From contig OZ244200.1 in NCBI GenBank assembly GCA_965216845.1, positions 434,001 through 498,000 of the forward strand: DNA of 64,000 bases. Reading direction: 5' to 3'. The position numbers were made by a program, and so were the translations under genes. The notes beneath the pieces are model-generated. The model was not told the DNA's origin and did no database searches. It saw only the letters and a list, made by a program, of their open reading frames with translations. The DNA is from Panacagrimonas sp965216845 (GTDB taxonomy: Bacteria; Pseudomonadota; Gammaproteobacteria; Nevskiales; Nevskiaceae). Positions 36,310 to 44,935 of this stretch are shown here, one piece after another (position 1 is the stretch's first letter; each line of letters starts with the position of its first letter).

Positions 36310-36436
36310 ATCAATCCCCCCAAGCGCTACTGAAAGTTCGCCATGCTCTTCAGTACCGCGCCGAGTCCCCACGATCCCCCCCAACGGACTCTCCCCCCTG
36401 ACCGGGCTCCGGCTTCGCCGACCCGGTTCTTTTTTG
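36310..36436 (+). ncRNA. Candidate C-rich small RNA
   Basis: This is a plus-strand stretch with no ORF and clear RNA architecture. Hairpin 1 is 36324-36361 (GCGC TACTGAA paired with TTCAGTA, CC bulge, GCGC). Hairpin 2 is 36363-36391 (GAGTCC/GGACTC) with a C-rich loop containing seven consecutive C. Further C-runs at 36316-36321 and 36393-36398 are predicted to be single-stranded, and an intrinsic terminator with a T-tract follows. C-rich loops of this kind are known from regulatory RNAs that block Shine-Dalgarno sequences. No plus-strand gene precedes the terminator, which argues for an independent transcript. The 5' end is not defined. Confidence 0.55.
36401..36435 (+). terminator. Intrinsic terminator, plus strand
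   Basis: The stem ACCGGG/CCCGGT encloses a CGGC-TTC-GCCG inner hairpin and is followed directly by TTCTTTTTT. The T-tract is on the plus strand only, so it does not serve the minus-strand mscS gene that ends at 36466. No plus-strand protein gene lies upstream. Confidence 0.75.
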
Positions 36437-36465
36437 TCTGCGATTTGTGCATGCCACCGCCGCGC

Positions 36466-37290
36466 TCAAGCATCCTGCTTGAGATGCAAATCCATCTGGG
36501 GGAAGGGAATGCCGATGCCGTTGGCGTCAAAGGCCTGCTTGATGGCTTCCATCAGATCGCACCGGGTTTGCCAGAAGTCGCCCGTTTTGACCCAGGGACG
36601 GATGGTGACGGTCACCGCGCTGTCGCCCAACTCGGTAATCCCCACCCAGGGCGCCGGCTCGGCCAGCACGCGTGCGTCTGACCGAAGCAGATCCATCGCA
36701 ATCTGTTTGGCCTTCTTCATGTCCGCGTCGTAGGCGATTCCGACCGCCAGATCGATGCGGCGCGTCTCGCGTGCGGAAAAATTGGTGATGGTCTGGCCCC
36801 ACACCTGAGCGTTGGGCACCGTGATCTGCTGGTTATTGGGGCTGCGCATCACGGTGGCGACAATCTTGATCTCTTCCACCGTGCCCATCACGCCGCCGGC
36901 GTCAACGAAGTCGCCCGCCTTGAATGGCCGGAAGATGATCAGCATGACGCCGGCGGCGAAGGAGGAAAGCTGATCCTTCAGGCTCAAACCGATGGCGATG
37001 CCGGCGCCGCCGAGCAGGGCCACGCCCGAGGTGGTGGAAACACCCAGTTGGCTCAGCGCCGAGATCACCACCACCGCCAACAACAGTCCGTCGCCGATAT
37101 TGCCAACGAAGCTGGTCAGTGTCTCGTCCACATGGCCGCGTCGCATCGCCGAGCGCAGGGCGGCCACCAGCAATTTTGCGATCCAGCGGCCAACGACGAA
37201 AGTCAGCGCGGCGGCGGCAAGCTTGATGCCCGCCATTTGCGACCAGCTCACCAACTGTTGCAGATCAACGGTCTGCCAAAGCTCGTTCAT
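36466..37290 (-). CDS. Small-conductance mechanosensitive channel (MscS family)
   Basis: This 274-residue protein has three N-terminal helices; the third (about residues 80-125) has the Gly/Ala-rich pore pattern GVALLGGAGIAIGLSLKDQL. The beta domain (FKAGDFVDAGGVMGTVEEI) and the C-terminal cytoplasmic domain follow. It opens on hypo-osmotic shock to release solutes. I chose ATG 37290 after AAAGGA; a longer start would add 23 non-conserved residues. Its length matches E. coli MscS (286). Confidence 0.92.
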   Translation of the reverse strand: MNELWQTVDLQQLVSWSQMAGIKLAAAALTFVVGRWIAKLLVAALRSAMRRGHVDETLTSFVGNIGDGLLLAVVVISALSQLGVSTTSGVALLGGAGIAIGLSLKDQLSSFAAGVMLIIFRPFKAGDFVDAGGVMGTVEEIKIVATVMRSPNNQQITVPNAQVWGQTITNFSARETRRIDLAVGIAYDADMKKAKQIAMDLLRSDARVLAEPAPWVGITELGDSAVTVTIRPWVKTGDFWQTRCDLMEAIKQAFDANGIGIPFPQMDLHLKQDA

Positions 37291-37454
37291 CACACCATCC
37301 TTTATGGAACACCCAGCTAATGGAACACCCAGCGGCCAACCGGACCGGGTGCGAAGCACATCGCGGTTCGCCGATCCGCGTAAAATAGCGCAATGCCGGG
37401 CGGCCCATCACAGATGCGCCGCCTGTTTTTTCCGTTTTCGTCGAGGGTTGAAGA

Positions 37455-37619
37455 ATGAAGAAGTGGCGCTGCCTGGTCTGTGATTTTGTTTATGACGAGG
37501 CGCAAGGCCTGCCCGAAGAAGGCATCGCAGCCGGAACCCGCTGGGAAGATATCCCGGATTCCTGGAGCTGCCCGGACTGCGGCGCCTCCAAAGATGATTT
37601 CGAGATGGAAGAGGTTTAG
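37455..37619 (+). CDS. Rubredoxin
   Basis: This 54-residue single-iron electron carrier has both iron-binding loops: CLVC (Cys6, Cys9) and CPDC (Cys39, Cys42), together with the aromatic core residues. It is a soluble one-electron carrier, often serving alkane hydroxylases, oxidative-stress enzymes or other mono-oxygenases. No obvious redox partner is adjacent. It is monocistronic, convergent with rmuC, and preceded by a GAGGGTTGAAGA stretch. Confidence 0.93.
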   Translation: MKKWRCLVCDFVYDEAQGLPEEGIAAGTRWEDIPDSWSCPDCGASKDDFEMEEV

Positions 37620-37651
37620 GCAAGGCGCGAGAAGTTCTCCCGCAACCGGGC

Positions 37652-39064
37652 TCAGGCATTGTCGGTCTGATCGCCAGAAGCACTCAGCTCCGGCGCGTTC
37701 GATCCGGTTGATCGTTTATCAATGGTGCCGAGCGCTGGCATCTTCTCTTCGCTGGCGGCGCGCAGATCCACAAACTTGCGCGCGGTCACCATCACCCGCG
37801 AATCCAGGCTGGCGGTGGCCTTGTTGTAACTCTCCACCGCGCGATCCAGCTGCTGTCCCATGCCGGACCAGTGTTTGGCCATCGTGGAAAGCCGGCCGTA
37901 CAACTCGCGGCCGAGTTCGGCCACCTGTTGCGCGTTGGCGGCCAAAGCCTCCTGACGCCAACCGTAGGCCACCGCCTTGAGCAGAGCGATCAAGGTCGTC
38001 GGGCTGGCGGGAATCACGCGCGACGACGCCCCGTATTCGATCAACTCCGGGTCCTGCGCCAGCGCCGCGGAGAAGAACGCCTCCCCCGGAACGAACAGCA
38101 CCACGAATTCGGGGCTGGGATCGAACTGCTCGAAATAGGCCTTTCGCGCCAGTTGCGTGACATGGGTGCGCACCTGTTGGGCGTGTTGCGCCAGCGCCTG
38201 ATCGCGCGCCGGATCGTCGCGCGCCTCCACCGCGGTCAGATAAGCATCCACCGGCGCCTTGGCGTCCACCACGATCTGCCGGCCGCCGGGTAATCGAACG
38301 ATGAGATCGGGGCGCAGGCGTCCGTCTTCGGTGCTGCGCGAGGCCTGTTCCTCGAAGTCGCAGTGATCCTGCATGCCGGCCATTTCCACCACGCGGCGCA
38401 ATTGCACTTCCCCCCAACGGCCGCGCGCGCTGGGCTGCCGCAGGGCCTTGACCAGGTTGGCGGTCTCGGCGTGCAGGCGTGGCAAATGCGTTGCCACCAG
38501 CTCCTTGACCTGGGTGTTGAGCGCCTCATAGGCACCAACGCGGGCTTTTTCCATCTGTCCGAGTTGGGTATCAAACTTCTCCAGCTTTTCGCGAATCGGC
38601 TGCGTCATCTGTTCGATCGACTTTTGCCGTGCCGCCAGATCCTCGCGCGCGCCCTGTTGAAACTGTTTGAGGTTCTGTGTGGCCAATTCCAGGAAATTCT
38701 GATTATTGGCCCGCAATGCATCCGCCGACAGCGACTTGAAAGCATCGCTCAGCTTTGCCTGTGCCTCCTGCAATAAGGCCTGTTGTTCTTTCAGTCGCAA
38801 CTGTTCCTGCGCATGGCGTTCCTGCAGGGCGGCGTGATCGCTGAGCAGGCTTTGTTGCGACACGCGCAAGGATTCCAGCTCAGAAACCTGTCCTTTTCGA
38901 GCATCTAACTGCGCTTCGGCGGCGAGCAGCTGCTGTTGGTATTGGTCCAGTTTCGATTGCAGGCGATGCGCCTGGCGGCGTTGCACCGCCCAAGCCAGGA
39001 CTGCCAACACAGCCAGCACCCCAAATGGCATCCAGAGATAAACGCTGGAAATGATCAGTTCCAC
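37652..39064 (-). CDS. rmuC: DNA recombination protein RmuC
   Basis: This 470-residue protein has an N-terminal membrane helix (about residues 8-26), a long coiled coil (28-190) and the RmuC domain (RGRWGEVQLRRVVEMAGM to the C-terminus), which has a restriction-nuclease-like core (RPDLIVRLPGG, VVDAKAPVDAY). RmuC limits inversions at short inverted repeats in E. coli. The start is GTG 39064. The fit in length and domains is good. Confidence 0.93.
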   Translation of the reverse strand: MELIISSVYLWMPFGVLAVLAVLAWAVQRRQAHRLQSKLDQYQQQLLAAEAQLDARKGQVSELESLRVSQQSLLSDHAALQERHAQEQLRLKEQQALLQEAQAKLSDAFKSLSADALRANNQNFLELATQNLKQFQQGAREDLAARQKSIEQMTQPIREKLEKFDTQLGQMEKARVGAYEALNTQVKELVATHLPRLHAETANLVKALRQPSARGRWGEVQLRRVVEMAGMQDHCDFEEQASRSTEDGRLRPDLIVRLPGGRQIVVDAKAPVDAYLTAVEARDDPARDQALAQHAQQVRTHVTQLARKAYFEQFDPSPEFVVLFVPGEAFFSAALAQDPELIEYGASSRVIPASPTTLIALLKAVAYGWRQEALAANAQQVAELGRELYGRLSTMAKHWSGMGQQLDRAVESYNKATASLDSRVMVTARKFVDLRAASEEKMPALGTIDKRSTGSNAPELSASGDQTDNA

Positions 39065-39160
39065 GACGAATCAAAAATCTGAAGTGTGGATCGAGTGTGA
39101 CAGATTGCGGACCGCTTGCCCGCCGTCAGGTAAAAGCCGCATACGTTAGAATATTCGGGT

Positions 39161-39176
39161 ATCCGTATAAACGGAT
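39161..39176. promoter_or_regulatory. Palindrome upstream of metK
   Basis: ATCCGT-ATAA-ACGGAT is a perfect 6+6 palindrome 55 bp before the metK start, just after a TAGAAT-like -10. It is a good candidate operator for a methionine-cycle regulator such as an ArsR-type SahR, but I cannot assign the protein. Confidence 0.5.
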
Positions 39177-39230
39177 TTCGTGCGGCGCTGTTGCTGCGCG
39201 ACCCTTTTTCTTGCTTGCCGGAGTTGTCTG

Positions 39231-40433
39231 ATGTCCGCTTACCTGTTTACTTCCGAGTCTGTGTCCGAGGGTCACCCGGACAAGATGTGCGACCAGATTT
39301 CTGATGCGATTCTGGACGCCTACCTTGCACAAGACACCGGCGCCCGCATCGCCTGCGAAACACTGACCAAGACCGGCATCGCCATGCTGGCCGGTGAAAT
39401 CAAGGTCACCAAGGGGGTGCACATCGATGCCGAGGCGATTCTGCGCGACGTGATCGAGCAGATTGGCTACACCAGCTCGGATATTGGTTTTGACGCAGAA
39501 ACCTGCGCCATCGTCAATGCCCTGGGCAAACAGTCCATGGACATCAATCGCGGCGTGGATCGCAAGGACAAGAAGAAGCTCGGCGCGGGCGATCAGGGCC
39601 TGATGTTCGGCTTTGCCACGCGCGAAACCGAAGAACTGATGCCGGCGCCGATTCAATACGCGCACCGCCTGGTCGAGCGCCAGGCGCAGCAACGTCGCGG
39701 CAAACTCAAATGGCTGCGCCCGGACGCCAAGTCCCAGGTCACGATGCGTTATGAGGACGGCAAGCCGGTGGCGGTGGACGCGGTGGTGCTGTCCAGCCAG
39801 CACGACCCGGACGTGAAAAACAAGGACCTGCGCGAGGCGGTGATGGAGAACATCATCAAGCCGATCATCCCCGCCAAGCTGTTGCACAAGGGCACCAAGT
39901 ACCACATCAACCCGACCGGCCGGTTCGTCGTCGGCGGCCCGATGGGTGATGCCGGCCTGACCGGCCGCAAGATCATTGTGGACACCTACGGCGGCTACGC
40001 CCGTCATGGGGGCGGCGCCTTCTCCGGCAAGGATCCGACCAAGGTGGACCGCAGCGCCGCCTACGCCGCGCGCTATGTCGCCAAGAACATCGTCGCCGCC
40101 GGCCTGGCGGACAAATGCGAGGTGCAACTCAGCTATGCCATCGGCGTGGCCGAGCCGACCTCCATCGCCATTGAAACCTTCGGCAGCGGCAAGATCGAAC
40201 CCGTCAAGCTGGAAAAACTGGTCCGCAAGCACTTCGACCTGCGCCCCTACGGCATCATCGAAATGCTGGATCTGCTGCATCCGATCTACCAGCCCACCGC
40301 CGCTTACGGGCACTTCGGCCGCGAGCCCGGCGCCATCAAGTACAAGTGCGCCGAAACCGGAAAAACCCATAGCTGCACCGGTTTCACCTGGGAGAAAACC
40401 GACAGGGCCGAGGCGCTCGAAGCCGACGCCTGA
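39231..40433 (+). CDS. metK: S-adenosylmethionine synthetase
   Basis: This 400-residue enzyme makes S-adenosylmethionine from methionine and ATP. Motifs present: GHPDKMCDQISDAILDAYL near the N-terminus, GAGDQGLMFGFA (about 120-131) and the phosphate-binding GGGAFSGKDPTKVDRS (about 262-277). I chose ATG 39231 for the standard MSAYLFTSESVSEGHPDK start. It is followed by ahcY, a GNAT gene and metF, forming an activated-methyl-cycle cluster. Confidence 0.97.
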   Translation: MSAYLFTSESVSEGHPDKMCDQISDAILDAYLAQDTGARIACETLTKTGIAMLAGEIKVTKGVHIDAEAILRDVIEQIGYTSSDIGFDAETCAIVNALGKQSMDINRGVDRKDKKKLGAGDQGLMFGFATRETEELMPAPIQYAHRLVERQAQQRRGKLKWLRPDAKSQVTMRYEDGKPVAVDAVVLSSQHDPDVKNKDLREAVMENIIKPIIPAKLLHKGTKYHINPTGRFVVGGPMGDAGLTGRKIIVDTYGGYARHGGGAFSGKDPTKVDRSAAYAARYVAKNIVAAGLADKCEVQLSYAIGVAEPTSIAIETFGSGKIEPVKLEKLVRKHFDLRPYGIIEMLDLLHPIYQPTAAYGHFGREPGAIKYKCAETGKTHSCTGFTWEKTDRAEALEADA

Positions 40434-40513
40434 GCCTTTTCCCATCCGTGGGCAGCGGGCGCCGCCCGGCCTGCCCTGCATTGCTGGACTCAAGAACACA
40501 CAGGACACTGAAC

Positions 40514-41944
40514 ATGAACGCCGTACTGAAACCACAGAATTTCACCGACTACAAGATCCGCGACCTCGCGCTGGCCGAACTGGGCCGCAAGCGCGTCATC
40601 ATGGCCGAAGAAGAAATGCCGGGCCTGATGGCCATTCGCGCCAAATACGCCACCAGCCAACCGCTCAAGGGCGTTCGCGTTTCCGGCTCGCTGCACATGA
40701 CCAAGGAAACCGCGGTGCTGATCGAAACCCTGGTCGCCCTGGGCGCTTCGGTGCGCTGGGCCTCCTGCAATATCTTTTCCACCCAGGACGACGCCGCCGC
40801 CGCCATCGCCGCCGCCGGCATTCCGGTGTTCGCCTGGAAGGGGGAAAGCCTGGAGGAATACTGGGACTGCACCCTGGACATGCTCACCCACCCCGGCCAG
40901 TGCGGCCCGGAGCTGATCGTGGATGACGGTGGTGACGCCACCCTGCTGATCCACAAAGGCTATGAGCTGGAGCAAGGCGACAACTGGGTGGACAGCCCAT
41001 CCGAGAGCGAGGAAGAACAGGTCATCAAGAATCTGCTCAAGCGCACCGCCAAGGAACGCCCCGGCTTCTGGCAGAAAGTGGTGTCCGAATGGCGTGGTGT
41101 TTCCGAGGAAACCACCACCGGCGTGCATCGGCTGTATCAGATGGTGGAGGAAGGCAAGCTGCTGGTGCCGGCCATCAACGTCAACGATTCGGTCACCAAA
41201 TCCAAGTTCGACAACCTCTACGGCTGCCGCGAATCACTGGCCGACGGCATCAAGCGCGCCACCGATCTGATGATCGCCGGCAAGCTGGCGGTGGTGTGCG
41301 GCTACGGCGATGTCGGCAAGGGTTCGGCGCATTCACTGCGCGGCTTCGGCGCGCGCGTGGTGGTGACCGAGATCGACCCCATCAACGCCCTGCAGGCGGC
41401 GATGGAAGGCTTTGAGGTCAAGACCCTGGAAGACATGGTGAGTGAGGCGGATATCTTCATCACCACCACCGGCAACCGCGACGTCATCACCATCGACCAC
41501 ATGCGCGCCATGAAAAGCGGCGCCATGATCGGCAACATCGGCCACTTCGACAACGAAATCCAGATGGAAGCGCTCAACAGCGAACCCGGCATCTCGCGCG
41601 ACACCATCAAACCGCAGCTGGACAAGTACACCTTCTCCAACGGCCGCAACATCTACGTGCTGGCCGAGGGTCGTTTGTTGAACCTGGGTTGCGCGCACGG
41701 CCATCCCAGTTTCGTGATGAGCAACAGCTTCTCCAACCAGACGCTGGCGCAGATCGACCTGTGGGAAAACAAGGACCGTTATGAAAAGACGGTTTACCGC
41801 CTGTCCAAGAAGCTGGACGAAGAAGTGGCGCGCCTGCACCTGGGCCAGATCGGCGTCAAACTCACGCGCCTGACCGAGGCGCAGGCCAAGTACATCGGCG
41901 TTTCGGTGGACGGCCCCTACAAGCCCGAGCACTACCGTTACTGA
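40514..41944 (+). CDS. ahcY: Adenosylhomocysteinase
   Basis: This 476-residue enzyme hydrolyses S-adenosylhomocysteine to homocysteine and adenosine. The NAD-binding motif GYGDVGKG, the substrate-site HMTKETAVLIETL, and the C-terminal GPYKPEHYRY are present. ATG 40514 follows an 80-bp gap after metK. I looked for a SAH riboswitch in that gap and saw none. It removes the methylation by-product made by MetK-dependent enzymes. Confidence 0.97.
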   Translation: MNAVLKPQNFTDYKIRDLALAELGRKRVIMAEEEMPGLMAIRAKYATSQPLKGVRVSGSLHMTKETAVLIETLVALGASVRWASCNIFSTQDDAAAAIAAAGIPVFAWKGESLEEYWDCTLDMLTHPGQCGPELIVDDGGDATLLIHKGYELEQGDNWVDSPSESEEEQVIKNLLKRTAKERPGFWQKVVSEWRGVSEETTTGVHRLYQMVEEGKLLVPAINVNDSVTKSKFDNLYGCRESLADGIKRATDLMIAGKLAVVCGYGDVGKGSAHSLRGFGARVVVTEIDPINALQAAMEGFEVKTLEDMVSEADIFITTTGNRDVITIDHMRAMKSGAMIGNIGHFDNEIQMEALNSEPGISRDTIKPQLDKYTFSNGRNIYVLAEGRLLNLGCAHGHPSFVMSNSFSNQTLAQIDLWENKDRYEKTVYRLSKKLDEEVARLHLGQIGVKLTRLTEAQAKYIGVSVDGPYKPEHYRY

Positions 41945-41961
41945 TTCGGGCACCGAGCCAC

Positions 41962-42387
41962 ATGGGCGCGGATTGGACCCTCGTCACGCCGCCGCAAGGT
42001 GATGACGAGACTTCCGGTCAGATCATTGAACTGCTGAAGGACTACAACCAGCAGTTCATTGGTCGCGCGCCCTATGACTTGTTCCGGCTGGCGGCATACG
42101 ACGCCCAGCAGGCGCTGATCGGCGGCTTGCTGGGCGAATGGCGCAGCTATTGGCTGCACGTTGATATTCTGGTGGTCACCGACGCCTGGCGCGGCAAGGG
42201 CCTGGGTTCGGCGCTGATGGCCGAAGCCGAAACAGCGGCCCGCAAGAAACAGTATCGCGGCCTGTTTCTGGATACCTTTGAATTTCAGGCGCCGGGTTTC
42301 TACGAAAAACTCGGCTTCAGCCGCTTCGGCAGCATCAAGGATTTTTGCGACGGCCATGACCGTCACTTCTACGAGAAACGACTTTGA
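41962..42387 (+). CDS. GNAT-family N-acetyltransferase
   Basis: This 141-residue acetyltransferase has the acetyl-CoA loop WRGKGLGSALM (about residues 75-85) and the late motif APGFYEKLGFSRFG. The substrate is unknown. Its stop overlaps the metF TTG start by four bases, so it is translationally coupled to the methyl-cycle genes. Confidence 0.85.
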   Translation: MGADWTLVTPPQGDDETSGQIIELLKDYNQQFIGRAPYDLFRLAAYDAQQALIGGLLGEWRSYWLHVDILVVTDAWRGKGLGSALMAEAETAARKKQYRGLFLDTFEFQAPGFYEKLGFSRFGSIKDFCDGHDRHFYEKRL

Positions 42388-43232
42388 ACACCCCTGCCTT
42401 GTCTCTGGAGCTGTTTCCGCCGCGCACGCCCATCGGCGTTGAAAAGCTGCCCGCCACCGTTTCCCGGCTGGCGACGATCAAACCCGAATATTTCAGCGTG
42501 ACCTACGGCGCCGGCGGCTCGGATCAGGACGGCACCTATGACACGGTGGTCAGCGTGGTGCGCGAAACCGGCATCGAAGCAGCGCCGCACCTGACCTGCA
42601 TCGGGTCAACGCAGGAAAAAATCTCCGGCCTGTTGCAGCGATACGCCGACGCCGGCGTCAAACGCATCGTCGCCCTGCGCGGTGATCTGCCGGCCACGTC
42701 AAGCAGCAGCCAGGCGCCGGGCGCGTTCCGCTACGCCAATGAGCTGGTGCAGTTCATTCGTCAGACCCATGGCGACCGTTTCCAGATCGAGGTGGCGGCC
42801 TACCCGGAAACCCACCCCCAGGCCGTCAACCCGGACACCGACTTTCAGGCTCTGGTGGAAAAAGCCGACGCCGGCGCCGACGCCGCCATCACGCAATATT
42901 TCTTCAACGCCGACGCCTATTTCGACCTGCGCAATCGTTGCGAACGCACCGGGCTGAAACTGCCGATCATCCCCGGCATCATGCCCATCACCAACCACGC
43001 CCAGCTGACGCGCTTCTCCGCTGCCTGCGGCGCTGAAATCCCGCGCTACATCCGTCTGCGCCTGGAGCAGCTCAAGGACGACAAGGCCGCCATTCTGGAT
43101 TTCGGCACCGAGGTCGTCAGCCGGCTTTGCGAGAACCTGATTCGCGGCGGCGTACCGGGGCTTCACTTCTACAGCCTGAACCAGGCCGACCCCACCTTGC
43201 GGCTGGTGGAAAACATCAGCGCACAGGCCTGA
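42384..43232 (+). CDS. metF: Methylenetetrahydrofolate reductase
   Basis: This 282-residue FAD enzyme reduces 5,10-methylene-THF to 5-methyl-THF for methionine synthesis. SLELFPPRT, the YFSVTYGAGGS barrel strand, RIVALRGDLP, and the GIMPITNHAQLTRFSAACGAEIP region are typical. The start is TTG 42384, overlapping the GNAT stop; there is no better ATG. It completes the metK-ahcY-metF group. No methionine synthase lies nearby. Confidence 0.95.
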   Translation: MNTPALSLELFPPRTPIGVEKLPATVSRLATIKPEYFSVTYGAGGSDQDGTYDTVVSVVRETGIEAAPHLTCIGSTQEKISGLLQRYADAGVKRIVALRGDLPATSSSSQAPGAFRYANELVQFIRQTHGDRFQIEVAAYPETHPQAVNPDTDFQALVEKADAGADAAITQYFFNADAYFDLRNRCERTGLKLPIIPGIMPITNHAQLTRFSAACGAEIPRYIRLRLEQLKDDKAAILDFGTEVVSRLCENLIRGGVPGLHFYSLNQADPTLRLVENISAQA

Positions 43233-43352
43233 ACTTGCACCGTGGCATCTAGGTTCGTGCGCGTCTCGCCCAACAATTCATTGCAGCCGCCGTTGACCCG
43301 CATCCGCAAAATCCAGACCGGCCCGAGGATTGCGGCAACGCGATTGCAAGAC

Positions 43353-43910
43353 TTACGGTGCCGCGTCCTGCGTCTGCTGCTGGCGCGTCGCTTCCCCGGC
43401 CCAGCCGATCACCTTGGGATCGTGGCCTTTGCCGCGTAGCCAGTCACGCAAGGCATAACCGGTGCCGGCTTCCCAGTACTGAACCTGATCGAGGGGGTCG
43501 AGACGGAAATCGTTCAACTCCTCATTCAACTTCACGGTGCCGGTGGCCGGCACGTGGTAGGCGATGATGAGCTGGTTCATGCGATGGAATTCGTAAATGC
43601 CGACGAACGCGGCACCCTGCGGATCAAGATTGGTTTCTTCCTTGACCTCCCGCATGACGCCTTCTTCGGGCGACTCGCCGCGCTCCAGAAAGCCGGTGAT
43701 CAGGGCATACCATTGCGGCGGCCAGGCGACATTGCGGGCCAACAACACCTTGCCCTCATATTCCACGATGGCGGCCACCACCGGCACCGGATTGTCCCAG
43801 TGCACGAACTGGCAACGCGGCTCGGAACAGCTCAGCCGGCGGGCGCCGGCCATTTCCACGCTCATCAGCGGCGTGGCGCAAACCGGACAGAATCGAAAAG
43901 CTTGGGTCAT
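43353..43910 (-). CDS. Nudix hydrolase with zinc ribbon (NudC-like)
   Basis: This 185-residue protein has an N-terminal zinc ribbon (Cys8, Cys11, Cys28, Cys33) and a Nudix domain. The Nudix box is at residues 73-95 (GFLERGES...REVKEETNL), with Asn in the position of the final conserved Gly. It is shorter than full NudC. The substrate could be NADH or another nucleotide. ATG 43910 overlaps the stop of the upstream thioesterase, so the two are coupled. Confidence 0.88.
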   Translation of the reverse strand: MTQAFRFCPVCATPLMSVEMAGARRLSCSEPRCQFVHWDNPVPVVAAIVEYEGKVLLARNVAWPPQWYALITGFLERGESPEEGVMREVKEETNLDPQGAAFVGIYEFHRMNQLIIAYHVPATGTVKLNEELNDFRLDPLDQVQYWEAGTGYALRDWLRGKGHDPKVIGWAGEATRQQQTQDAAP

Positions 43911-44386
43911 TGCAGGCAGGCCTGATTGGCGGAAGGAGTGACGGCGGCAAAGCGCGCCCGATATTGTGCGACGACGGCATCCTCGCACAACAGCTCGGAT
44001 TGGATTTCGATGGCGCGGCGCCTGCCCGCCATCAATTGTTCGATCTCCGCGGGCGTGGCCTGTGCGCGGGCCACAAAGTCCGTTGCTGCCGGACGCAGGA
44101 ACTCGCATTGTGAAGCGGCGACCACCGGATAACGTGCGCCACCGGCTTCCAGCAATGCGCGAAACGCAACCAGCCAACCCGCCATCAAGCCGAAGGTCTG
44201 CAGGCTGCCGCCAAACACCACCCCAAACGGGTTGATGTTGGCCTGCAAGCTGCCCGTGACGACGGCATGGCGCGAACTGGATTCGCGCACTTGCGCCTGC
44301 AATGCCTGCGTGGAGGGAAGGTAACGGTGGAGAAATTGTGTGAGCGCTTGAGGATCAAAGCCATCGGGCTTGGGGAAGTCGTTCAT
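43907..44386 (-). CDS. YiiD_C-type thioesterase-like protein
   Basis: This 159-residue hot-dog-fold protein resembles the C-terminal domain of YiiD: NPFGVVFGGSLQTFGLMAGWL, with the later strands PVVAASQCEFLRPAATDF. A thioesterase role is inferred from the fold. The Nudix gene follows with a four-base overlap. I chose ATG 44386; the longer upstream ORF has no conserved content. Confidence 0.75.
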   Translation of the reverse strand: MNDFPKPDGFDPQALTQFLHRYLPSTQALQAQVRESSSRHAVVTGSLQANINPFGVVFGGSLQTFGLMAGWLVAFRALLEAGGARYPVVAASQCEFLRPAATDFVARAQATPAEIEQLMAGRRRAIEIQSELLCEDAVVAQYRARFAAVTPSANQACLQ

Positions 44387-44448
44387 ACGCGCACTTTGCC
44401 GGCTGTGCGACCGGACCACAAGTTGCAGGAGGGACGTAGAATGGAAGC

Positions 44449-44658
44449 ATGGAACACGTCGCGCCAAATCTGAAACAGCAAGCCCGCGAGCTGATCGATC
44501 AATTGCCCGATGGCGCAACCTGGGACGACTTGATTGAGCAAGCGCGCCAACGACAGGCGATCGAAACGGGAATTGCCGCTGCGGATCGTGGCGAATTCGC
44601 CTCATCCGAAGAGGTCCGCGCTGCATTTGCCAGATGGGGCGTCACGCTTGAGACTTAG
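44449..44658 (+). CDS. Antitoxin of a ParE-type pair
   Basis: This 69-residue, mostly helical acidic protein has the ELIDQLPDGATWDDLIEQAR pattern seen in antitoxins paired with ParE/RelE toxins. The toxin gene overlaps its 3' end by 11 bp, typical of such pairs. An ATG eight bases upstream, in another frame, opens a 10-codon ORF with a better-placed GGAGG, so translation initiation here may be complex. Confidence 0.75.
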   Translation: MEHVAPNLKQQARELIDQLPDGATWDDLIEQARQRQAIETGIAAADRGEFASSEEVRAAFARWGVTLET

Positions 44659-44926
44659 ATGGTCAAGTCTTGCGCTGCAAGACTTCGTCAAAGTCCAGGA
44701 GTACATTTCACAAGAGAATCCGCGTGCCGCCAGGCGCATTGCTCAGCGAATCGCTGAGGCCGCGGCAAAACTGGAGAAATTTCCTCGATTGGGCCGACCC
44801 GGCAACGTTGACGGAGCCTACGAACTCGTCGTCGCAAACACGCCTTATTTGATCGTTTATCGAATCAGGGACGATCAGCTTGAGTTGATCCGTCTCTGGC
44901 ACGGTCGCCAAAACTGGATGCGATAG
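44648..44926 (+). CDS. ParE/RelE-family toxin
   Basis: This 92-residue toxin has the family fold pattern LRLRWSSLALQDFVKVQEYI, then FPRLGRPGNVDGAYELVV and YLIVYRIRDDQLELIRLWHG ending in the RQNWMR tail. The reading frame has no ATG near the start. TTG 44648 gives an N-terminus aligned with the family. It overlaps the antitoxin gene. ParE relatives poison DNA gyrase and RelE relatives cleave mRNA; I cannot tell which applies. Confidence 0.85.
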   Translation: MRLRWSSLALQDFVKVQEYISQENPRAARRIAQRIAEAAAKLEKFPRLGRPGNVDGAYELVVANTPYLIVYRIRDDQLELIRLWHGRQNWMR

Positions 44927-44935
44927 CGCGAAATC

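Noticed and set aside
39065..39230. SAM riboswitch ahead of metK
   Set aside because: No SAM-I or other known aptamer features were visible; only a short DNA palindrome was found.
40434..40513. SAH riboswitch ahead of ahcY
   Set aside because: The 80-bp gap lacks the conserved core and pseudoknot pattern of that riboswitch class.
44441..44473. Ten-codon leader peptide gene before the antitoxin
   Set aside because: Too short to support as a gene; kept only as a remark on translation initiation.
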